Assembly: GCA_023443095.1 (NCBI GenBank) | Contig: JAEZVV010000079.1 | Location: 1-20,170 of the forward strand | Source: Pseudomonadota bacterium | Lineage (GTDB): Bacteria; Pseudomonadota; Gammaproteobacteria; Burkholderiales; Burkholderiaceae_F | DNA: 20,170 bases | Direction: 5' to 3' | In this document: positions 1 through 6,153 of the stretch, piece by piece | How the letters are laid out: each line of letters begins with the position of its first letter | Position numbering within the stretch: the stretch's first letter is position 1 | Program-made: the position numbers and the translations under genes | The notes under the pieces: model-generated | The model's database searches: none | What the model was told of the DNA's origin: nothing | What the model saw: the letters and a program-made list of their open reading frames with translations, nothing else

Positions 1-920
1 ATCGAACTCGCCGTCTGCTGCAGCGAACTCGCCTGCGATTCGGTCCGGCTCGACAGATCCGCGTTGCCAACCGCAATCTCCCCCGACGCCGTCCGGATCG
101 ATTCGCTCGTCGAGCGAATCTCGCCGACCGTCTTGCGCAGCGATACCTGCATCGCATGCAGCGCGTTTTGCAGCCGACCAAACTCGTCGCGGCGGTCAGT
201 CGACACCGGGTGGGTGAGATCGCCTTGGGCAATCGCATCGGCCGCGGCCACCGCCTGCTCGAGCGGACGGCGAATCAGGCGCACCAGGGCAAAACCGGCG
301 ACGACCAGCAGGACCAGCATCAGCACGCCACCCGCAGCGGCCACCAGCAGCGATCGGCGCCGCTCGTCGGCCGCGTTGGTGAGTACCGTCGCCATTTCCT
401 CGCGCTGCAGCTTGACGTAGTCGCGCAGCGCCTGGATGTAGGTGTCGGACGCCGGCATGAAAACCGCGGTCATCTCCAACACTTCACCGGCGTGGTCGCC
501 GCGCGCCCGGTGCTCCTTGGCTCGCGCCATCGACTCAAGCGCCGCCTGGTGCAGGCTGCCGATCCGTTCGAGCTGCTGGCGGTCCTCGGCCTCACCGTGC
601 GAGGCCAGCATCTCCTTCTGGATCACCGCGATTTGCTCGAGTTCCTTGGCGACCAGATCCTTGAACGTGGCATCGATGAACCCGTCTTCGACCAGCGACG
701 AGGCCAGCACCCGAGTGACCGTGACTTCGGTCTTGGTCTGCCACTCCTGCGCCAGACTCATGTGGTGCTCGGCCTTGGCAATGGCGGCCTCGCTGCGCGC
801 CTGCGAACTGCGCGAGTTGATCGCGGCATTGGCGAGAACGGCCAGCATCAACACCATGAGGCCCAGAACCCCTACCCAAAGCCGAAGGGCGATGCTCGTC
901 TCGATGCGGTCAAGGTTCAT
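1..920 (-). CDS. Methyl-accepting chemotaxis protein, N-terminal part (C-terminus beyond left edge)
   Basis: Inner-membrane chemoreceptor that senses a ligand and controls CheA through CheW. I translated 306 codons from the ATG at 920-918; the frame stays open to base 1, so the gene is cut by the window edge. Residues 13-33 form a first membrane helix, residues 34-189 a periplasmic stretch of about 155 residues rich in long helices (the size of a four-helix-bundle sensor), and residues 190-214 a second membrane helix. A HAMP linker follows (about 215-265, with DEFGRL at 245-250). The start of the signalling domain reads VGNADLSSRTESQASSLQQTA at about 284-304 (shown split: VGNADLSS, RTESQASS, LQQTA), typical of Tar/Tsr-like receptors. 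The start lies 13 bases after the cheW stop, so it is probably co-transcribed with cheW. Ligand unknown; the methylation sites and the CheR-tethering tail are not in the window. Confidence 0.93.
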   Translation of the reverse strand, partial: MNLDRIETSIALRLWVGVLGLMVLMLAVLANAAINSRSSQARSEAAIAKAEHHMSLAQEWQTKTEVTVTRVLASSLVEDGFIDATFKDLVAKELEQIAVIQKEMLASHGEAEDRQQLERIGSLHQAALESMARAKEHRARGDHAGEVLEMTAVFMPASDTYIQALRDYVKLQREEMATVLTNAADERRRSLLVAAAGGVLMLVLLVVAGFALVRLIRRPLEQAVAAADAIAQGDLTHPVSTDRRDEFGRLQNALHAMQVSLRKTVGEIRSTSESIRTASGEIAVGNADLSSRTESQASSLQQTASS

Positions 921-933
921 CGCTCGATCCCGT

Positions 934-1422
934 TCAGGTGATGACGCGTTCGATCAAGGCCATGTCCTCGGCCGCCATCAGGCGTTCGATGTCGACCAGG
1001 ATCATCATCCGTTCGCCCACCGAGCCGAGCCCGGTGATGTAGCCGGCGTCGAGCAGCGAATTGAACTCGGGGGCCGGGCGGATCTGCTCGGGCGCGAGCT
1101 CGAGCACGTCGGAGACCGAGTCGACCACCACGCCGACCACGCGTTTGGCGACGTTGAGGATGATCACCACGGTGAACTCGTTGTAGTCAGCCGCACCGAG
1201 CTTGAACTTGAGGCGCAGGTCGACGATCGGAACGATCACGCCGCGCAGGTTGATCACGCCCTTGATGAACTCGGGCGCGTTGGCGATGCGGGTGACGGCG
1301 TCGTAGCCGCGGATCTCCTGTACCTTCAGGATGTCGATGCCGTACTCCTCGCCACCGAGGCGGAAGGTGAGGTATTCCTGGGCGCGCGTCTGCGCGTCGT
1401 TGAACTGTTCCATCAGGCCCAT
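934..1422 (-). CDS. cheW: Chemotaxis coupling protein CheW
   Basis: Cytoplasmic adaptor linking chemoreceptors to the CheA kinase. The 162-residue product has one CheW fold. It opens with EYLTFRLGGEEYGIDILKV (residues 16-34) and contains IKGVINLRGVIVPIVDLR (about 53-70), the signature turn of CheW proteins, and VVGVVVDSVSDVL (about 94-106). The length is normal. An AGGAG ribosome-binding site lies six bases before the ATG at 1422, which supports this start; a second Met at codon 4 is possible. The gene sits 14 bases after cheA and 13 bases before the receptor gene, in one operon. Confidence 0.97.
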   Translation of the reverse strand: MGLMEQFNDAQTRAQEYLTFRLGGEEYGIDILKVQEIRGYDAVTRIANAPEFIKGVINLRGVIVPIVDLRLKFKLGAADYNEFTVVIILNVAKRVVGVVVDSVSDVLELAPEQIRPAPEFNSLLDAGYITGLGSVGERMMILVDIERLMAAEDMALIERVIT

Positions 1423-1436
1423 GAGGCGCTCCTAGG

Positions 1437-3461
1437 TCAGTGGCGCGCGCGCTTGACCAGCGCGGCGACATCGATGATGAGGGCGACGCGACCGTCGCCA
1501 AGAATGGTGGCGCCGGACACGCCGCGCACCCGCCGGTAATTCGCTTCGAGGTTCTTGACCACCACCTGGTGCTGGCCGATCAGCTCGTCGACCATCAGCG
1601 CCGCACGGCCGCCGTCGGCTTCCACGAGGACCATGATCGAACCCTCGTCGCTCGCGTCTTCGCTGGCGCCGAAGGCTTCGGCCAGGGTCACCACCGGCAG
1701 GTACTCCTCGCGCACATGGACTACCCGGCCAGTCGATCCGACCTGCTTGACCATGCCGTCGGCCAGCTGGAAGGACTCGACCACCGAACCCAGCGGCAGG
1801 ATGAAGACTTCGCCGCCGACGCCGATCGACATGCCGTCCATGATCGCGAGGGTCAGGGGCAGGCGCACCGAGACGCGGGATCCGAGGCCGGTGGCCGAAT
1901 CGATCTCGGCCGAGCCGTTGAGGGCGGCGATGTTCTTGCGCACCACGTCCATCCCGACGCCGCGGCCGGAGACGTCGGAGAGCTGGTCCGCGGTCGAGAA
2001 GCCCGGCTCCCAGATCAGCGCCCAGACTTCGGAGTCGCTCATGTCGTCGCGCACGGGCAGGCCGCGCTCGCGGGCCTTGGCCAGGATGCGCTCGCGGTTC
2101 AAGCCGGCTCCGTCGTCACGCACTTCGATCAGGATCGAGCCGCCCTGGTGCGCAGCCGACAGGGTGATCGTGCCCTGGGCCGGCTTGCCGGCGGCAATCC
2201 GGACCTCGGGCGGCTCGATGCCGTGGTCGGCGCTGTTGCGCACCAGATGGGTGAGCGGATCGATGATCTTTTCGATCAGACCCTTGTCGAGTTCGGTCGC
2301 CTCGCCCACGGTCTTGAGTTCGATCTGCTTGCCAAGCTTGGCCGCCAGATCGCGCAACATGCGCGGGAAGCGGTTGAAGACGAAGGCCATGGGAATCATG
2401 CGGATTCCCATCACCGCTTCCTGCAGGTGGCGGGTATTGCGCTCGAGGTCGACGATGCCGGCGAGCAGCGGCGCCTGGCTCACGGGGTCGAGCGCCTTCG
2501 CCTGCTGGGTCAGCATCGCCTGGGTGATGACCAGTTCACCCACGAGGTTGATCAAGGTGTCGACCTTCTCCACGCTGACCCGCAGCGTGGTCGATTCGAG
2601 TGCGGCGCCTTTGTCGGCCACCGGCTTCTTGGCCGCAGCTTCGGCCACGGCCGGCTCGGCCGCGGGCGCGGCCGGCAGGCTGCCCGGATCGACGAAGAAG
2701 CCATAAGCCTCGCCTTCCGGCGCGGCGACCGGAGCCGCAGCCGCAACCGCGGGTGCCACGCCGCCCCAGGGCGAAATCGCAATCTGGTCGCGGCTGACGT
2801 GGAAGGAGAAAAGTTCGATCAGCTCGCTGTCGGGCGACTCGGTATCGAGGCGGAACTCGCGCCAGCCTTCGGGCGACAAGACGCCGCCATCGACCGCCTC
2901 GCAGCGGCCGAGCGCCGGGATGTCGCGGAACAGTTCGGCCAGGCCGTCGGCGGCAGCGGCGTCCTTGAGCGGACCCACTCGCAGGCGCAGTTGACGGACG
3001 CCGCTGGCGACCGGAGCCGCCGGCGCCGCTTCGGCCAGCAGGCGGCCGTCGGCCAGGGTGCGGATGCGGGCGACCAGATCGCTGGTGTCGGGCTGCACGT
3101 CGGTCACACCCTGGTGGCGCGCGAGCTGGCTCTTGACCACGTCGCCGGCCTCGAGCAAGACGTCGACCATCTGTGGGTGCAGGTTGAGCTCGTGCCGGCG
3201 CAGCTTGTCGAGCAAGGTCTCGAGCTCGTGGGTGAGTTCGGTGACGTCGCCGAAACCGAAGGTGGCGGCGCCGCCCTTGATCGAATGCGCAACGCGGAAA
3301 ATCGCGTTGAGCTCGTCGTCACCCGGCGCTACCACGTCGATCTCGAGCAGGGCCGATTCCATGTTGGCCAGGTTCTCACCCGCCTCTTCGAAAAACACGG
3401 CATGGAACTGCGACAGGTCGAAGTCCGGCTCGTGCAAGCTGGGATTGCTGATGTCGCCCAT
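1437..3461 (-). CDS. cheA: Chemotaxis histidine kinase CheA
   Basis: Cytoplasmic sensor kinase that autophosphorylates under receptor control and passes phosphate to CheY (and CheB). The 674-residue product has the full P1-P5 order. P1 is the phosphotransfer domain (about 20-135), with the phosphorylated histidine at H59 in RVAHSIKGGAATFGF. A P2-like CheY-docking region spans about 155-232 and is followed by a long Ala/Pro linker (235-285). P3 is the dimerisation domain from about 290 (LRVSVEKVDTLINLVGEL). P4 is the ATPase: N box HLVRNSADHGIE (405-416), G1 DDGAG (449-453), F box PGFST, and G2 GRGVGM (499-504). P5 is CheW-like, from about 543 to the end. All catalytic motifs look intact. The ATG at 3461 is preceded by AGGGGG. 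cheY lies 12 bases upstream and cheW 14 bases downstream, so this is one operon. Confidence 0.98.
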   Translation of the reverse strand: MGDISNPSLHEPDFDLSQFHAVFFEEAGENLANMESALLEIDVVAPGDDELNAIFRVAHSIKGGAATFGFGDVTELTHELETLLDKLRRHELNLHPQMVDVLLEAGDVVKSQLARHQGVTDVQPDTSDLVARIRTLADGRLLAEAAPAAPVASGVRQLRLRVGPLKDAAAADGLAELFRDIPALGRCEAVDGGVLSPEGWREFRLDTESPDSELIELFSFHVSRDQIAISPWGGVAPAVAAAAPVAAPEGEAYGFFVDPGSLPAAPAAEPAVAEAAAKKPVADKGAALESTTLRVSVEKVDTLINLVGELVITQAMLTQQAKALDPVSQAPLLAGIVDLERNTRHLQEAVMGIRMIPMAFVFNRFPRMLRDLAAKLGKQIELKTVGEATELDKGLIEKIIDPLTHLVRNSADHGIEPPEVRIAAGKPAQGTITLSAAHQGGSILIEVRDDGAGLNRERILAKARERGLPVRDDMSDSEVWALIWEPGFSTADQLSDVSGRGVGMDVVRKNIAALNGSAEIDSATGLGSRVSVRLPLTLAIMDGMSIGVGGEVFILPLGSVVESFQLADGMVKQVGSTGRVVHVREEYLPVVTLAEAFGASEDASDEGSIMVLVEADGGRAALMVDELIGQHQVVVKNLEANYRRVRGVSGATILGDGRVALIIDVAALVKRARH

Positions 3462-3473
3462 GGCGGCCCCCTA

Positions 3474-3836
3474 CTAGCGAACGACCCTGCGGATCACTTC
3501 GATCAGCCGGTCCGGGTTAAAAGGTTTGACCAGCCAGCCGGTCGCGCCCGCCGCGCGGCCGCGGGCCTTCATCGCGTCGCTCGACTCGGTGGTCAGAATC
3601 AGGATCGGCGTATTGCGATAGGCCGGGTGGGCGCGCAGCTTCTCGACCAGGGTGAGCCCGTCCATGGTCGGCATGTTCTGGTCGGTCAGCACCAGATCGA
3701 CCTGGGTCTGCTGCGCCAGCTCCCAGGCCTGTTGGCCGTCGGCGGCTTCGACCACGGTGTAACCGGCGCCCTTGAGGGTGAAAGCCACCATCTGGCGCAT
3801 CGAGGCCGAGTCGTCGACCGCAAGAATGCTTGGCAT
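3474..3836 (-). CDS. cheY: Chemotaxis response regulator CheY
   Basis: Single-domain receiver that, once phosphorylated by CheA, binds the flagellar motor switch FliM and changes rotation. The 120-residue protein has all receiver landmarks: acidic pair D8/D9 (AVDDSASMR), phosphoacceptor D52 in LTDQNMPTMDG, T82 in LILTTE, and K104 in LVKPF. There is no output domain, and the length fits CheY. It starts 12 bases after the CheZ-like gene stops and ends 12 bases before cheA. It is the obvious partner of both neighbours: the kinase on one side and a possible phosphatase on the other. Confidence 0.97.
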   Translation of the reverse strand: MPSILAVDDSASMRQMVAFTLKGAGYTVVEAADGQQAWELAQQTQVDLVLTDQNMPTMDGLTLVEKLRAHPAYRNTPILILTTESSDAMKARGRAAGATGWLVKPFNPDRLIEVIRRVVR

Positions 3837-3848
3837 GTTTTGCCTGTC

Positions 3849-4232
3849 CTAGAAGAGTTCGACCTCGCCCGCCGCCATGCCGGTCTGACCCACGGGGTGG
3901 GGCAGGACCGCCCCTTTCGCGTGTTTCACCGGAGCGGCGTCGGGCGCCAATGCCAACACGCAGTCCTCGAGCAAAGCCAGGCGCCGCTGGGCGTGGGTCA
4001 CCAGCTGCAGGGCAATGTCCTCGAACTGCAAAGCTCCTACCGCCTTGGCCAACGCGGCCTGCCGCTCGGCCGGCCCGGCCGCAGGCTCCCCCAAGACGGC
4101 AAAACTCGCGGCGAGCTGGCCGCCCGCTTCGCCCAACAAGGCGCGCAGGCGGTCAAGATCGGCCGCAATCGCAGCGCATTCCTGCGCAGCATGGGCGCCC
4201 GAGTCGGTCGCGCCTTGAGAGACGGAATTCAT
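3849..4232 (-). CDS. Short CheZ-like protein, putative CheY-P phosphatase
   Basis: Not recognised with certainty. From the ATG at 4232 it is a 127-residue, mostly helical protein. Residues 67-90 contain LQFEDIALQLVTH followed by a basic helix. D72 and Q76 form a DxxxQ pattern. In CheZ the catalytic D143 and Q147 sit in the same kind of motif (DFQDLTGQ), so a phosphatase role is inferred. The acidic-hydrophobic tail GEVELF resembles the position and character of the CheY-binding C-terminal peptide of CheZ. It is far shorter than CheZ (about 214 residues) and lacks most of the long hairpin. An upstream in-frame GTG at 4343 would add 37 residues, but that stretch contains a 12-bp inverted repeat and looks non-coding, so I chose the ATG; neither start has a good ribosome-binding site. 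It lies immediately before cheY. Alternatively it is an accessory chemotaxis protein without catalytic activity. Confidence 0.75.
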   Translation of the reverse strand: MNSVSQGATDSGAHAAQECAAIAADLDRLRALLGEAGGQLAASFAVLGEPAAGPAERQAALAKAVGALQFEDIALQLVTHAQRRLALLEDCVLALAPDAAPVKHAKGAVLPHPVGQTGMAAGEVELF

Positions 4233-4239
4233 ACCGGAG

Positions 4240-4266
4240 CTATCGGCAGCGCCGGCGCGCTCTTGA
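4240..4266 (-). promoter_or_regulatory. Weak FliA-like promoter candidate before the chemotaxis genes
   Basis: Read on the minus strand: TCAAGAGC, 11 bases, GCCGATAG. The -10 half matches the sigma-28 consensus 7/8, the -35 half only 5/8, and the spacing is exact. It lies in the unusually long gap after the diguanylate cyclase gene and just beyond a strong inverted repeat, which favours it. Against it, a match this loose is expected about once by chance in a window of this size, and the predicted transcript would begin almost at the ATG at 4232. Confidence 0.3.
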
Positions 4267-4274
4267 ATCACGGA

Positions 4275-4309
4275 GCGACCGCCGGGCAGGGCGGAAACCC
4301 GGCAGTCGC
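4275..4309 (-). repeat. 12-bp inverted repeat (hairpin) between the c-di-GMP and chemotaxis genes
   Basis: The arms at 4275-4286 (GCGACCGCCGGG) and 4298-4309 (CCCGGCAGTCGC) are complementary at 11 of 12 positions. In the minus-strand RNA the remaining pair is a U-G wobble, giving a continuous 12-bp stem with an 11-base loop. It begins 39 bases after the stop codon of the diguanylate cyclase gene. There is no T-run after it, so it is not a textbook intrinsic terminator. It could attenuate, protect the 3' end of the upstream mRNA or mark a processing site. Confidence 0.7.
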
Positions 4310-4347
4310 GGCCCTCAGCGCCCAAGCAGGGGCTTACCCGCACCCAT

Positions 4348-6153
4348 TCAGACGGCGACGGGTGGCGGCTCGACCACGACCCGATCGCGCCCCTCGTGTT
4401 TGGCGCGATAGAGCGCGATGTCAGCCCGGTCGATCATCGATTCAAGCTCCTCGTCGCTTTGCCACAAAGCGACCCCCGCCGAAAAAGTCAGGGCATGCGG
4501 GACGCTGCAGACCTCAAACGGCCGCGTCGACAACTCGTGCTGCAGCCGGGTCGCCGCCGCCACGGCATCGGTCAAGGCGCTGCCGGGCAGGAGCACGGCA
4601 AACTCCTCGCCGCCGACCCGGGCCAGCGCGTCGGTCGGCCGCAGCGAGGCCATCATCACGGTCACTAGGTGCACCAGGGCGCGGTCGCCGGCGACATGGC
4701 CGAAGCTGTCGTTGAAGGCCTTGAAGCGGTCGACGTCGATCATCAGCAACGACAGCGGTGCGTCGTAGCGGGCGGCGCGCGCGGACTCGACCTCGAACGC
4801 CTCCTCCAGCCCGCGCCGGTTGAGCGCGCCGGTCAGCGGGTCGCGCAGCACCAGCGAGGACACCTGCACCAGTTCACGCTCGAGCTCGCGCACCCGCTGC
4901 TCGTAGGCCTCGACCCGGCGGCGCGAGTCGTTGAGTTCGTGGCGGGCGCGCTGGATGTCGCCCCGGACCTCGGTCGTGTCGGCAAGCAGGCCCTGGACGA
5001 TGCGAGACAGGCTGCTGAAGTCCTCGGCGGCCTCGAGCTTCTGCGCCCAGTGGTCGACCCGCTCGTAATAGCTGCCGGCGCTGTCGCTCATGGCGCCGAT
5101 CCGCTCGATCAGCGTGCCCAGCATCTCGCGCAGGGCGACCTTGGCCTCGGCCAGGCCACGGCGCGCCACCGCCTGCTGCGCAATCACCTGCGCCAGGGTG
5201 TGTTCGGCGCTCGCCAGTGCGTCCGAACCTATCGGTCCGGCGAGCAGGGCGCGGATCGGCTCGAGCTGGCCGGCGAGCCACGCTTCGTCCGGCGCCAGCG
5301 TCTTCATGTTGTCGCACAGCAGCGCGAGCAGGCGGGCGAGGCCGAAACGCACGCGCTGCTGCTCTTCGGTTTCGCGCTCGACCAGACGGCCAAGGTCGAT
5401 CAGGCGCGCGCGCGAGCTCTCCGGCGGCAGACCGCCGGCGGCCCGCAGGTCCTGCCGGATGTCGGCCGCGCGCTGGCGCGCGACCGAGGCCTCGGGCAGG
5501 GCCGATTCGAGCAGCGCGATCGACCGCAGCGCCATCGACTTCCATTGCGCGACTTCGCGTTCGCAGTCGGACACCGGCGGCAGAAAGGGCGAGGCCGAAG
5601 GCAGGGGCACCGGCGCCGCGACCGGACTCGCCACGGCCGCGGGCGCTTCCACCACCGGCGTCGGTGGCGGCGCGCTGGTCCACGATTCCATCAGCCGCAT
5701 CAGGCGCTCGAGCGCGAGTTCGGGCGTTTCGGCTCCGGCTTCGGCAACCCGGGTGACGGCGTCGAGCTTGCGCGCCCGGGTCCAGCCGGGGTGAATCTGA
5801 TCGCAGGCCTTGAGCATCGCGACCAGCAACTGCGGCCAGTTGGAACTGCTGTCGCGGCGCTTGAGCTGACGCTCGATCAAGTCGGCGGCGTCGCCCCAGT
5901 TCTGCGCCTGGGCGGCCTCGATCACGGCCTGGGTGTCTTCGCGAGCGAGGCGGTGGCTGCGCACCAGCTCGCGCAACACCAGCCGGACCACCGCCAGCGG
6001 CGTATCGCCGCCGGGCGCTCCGGCCACCTCACGCCAGACTTCGGCGTAGGCATTGGGGGTCGGCGCCAGCTTGCGTTCGGCCAGCAGACGCAGCGTGCGG
6101 CGCGCGACTTCGTAGTCGTTGCGGGCCGGATTCTGGGGATCGTGCGGAGTCAT
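4348..6153 (-). CDS. GGDEF diguanylate cyclase with helical N-terminal region
   Basis: Predicted to make c-di-GMP from two GTP in the cytoplasm. The 601-residue product starts at the ATG at 6153, whose bases overlap the upstream stop (ATGA), implying translational coupling. Residues 1-160 are a helical region with YEVARRTLRLL and PTPNAYAEVW, a pattern I associate with proteobacterial diguanylate cyclases but cannot name. Residues 161-195 are a Pro/Ala linker; 196-432 are helical and end in a likely coiled coil. The GGDEF domain is about 433-595: DPLTGALNRRG (438-448), DVDRFKAFND (473-482), active site GGEEF (514-518) and a product-inhibition I-site RPTD (505-508) exactly five residues before it. 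No receiver or membrane segment is seen. It is probably catalytic and feedback-inhibited; the input signal is unknown. Confidence 0.93.
   Translation of the reverse strand: MTPHDPQNPARNDYEVARRTLRLLAERKLAPTPNAYAEVWREVAGAPGGDTPLAVVRLVLRELVRSHRLAREDTQAVIEAAQAQNWGDAADLIERQLKRRDSSSNWPQLLVAMLKACDQIHPGWTRARKLDAVTRVAEAGAETPELALERLMRLMESWTSAPPPTPVVEAPAAVASPVAAPVPLPSASPFLPPVSDCEREVAQWKSMALRSIALLESALPEASVARQRAADIRQDLRAAGGLPPESSRARLIDLGRLVERETEEQQRVRFGLARLLALLCDNMKTLAPDEAWLAGQLEPIRALLAGPIGSDALASAEHTLAQVIAQQAVARRGLAEAKVALREMLGTLIERIGAMSDSAGSYYERVDHWAQKLEAAEDFSSLSRIVQGLLADTTEVRGDIQRARHELNDSRRRVEAYEQRVRELERELVQVSSLVLRDPLTGALNRRGLEEAFEVESARAARYDAPLSLLMIDVDRFKAFNDSFGHVAGDRALVHLVTVMMASLRPTDALARVGGEEFAVLLPGSALTDAVAAATRLQHELSTRPFEVCSVPHALTFSAGVALWQSDEELESMIDRADIALYRAKHEGRDRVVVEPPPVAV

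Noticed and set aside
4233..4343. GTG at 4343 as the start of the CheZ-like gene
   Set aside because: The added 37 residues have no recognisable pattern, no ribosome-binding site precedes the GTG, and the stretch contains a 12-bp inverted repeat. The ATG at 4232 is preferred, though not proven.
1440..4715. Very long open frame on the plus strand opposite cheA, cheY and the CheZ-like gene
   Set aside because: It is antisense to recognisable, intact chemotaxis genes, and its product is rich in His, Gln, Asp and Arg without any domain. Long antisense frames are expected in G+C-rich DNA with strong third-position bias.
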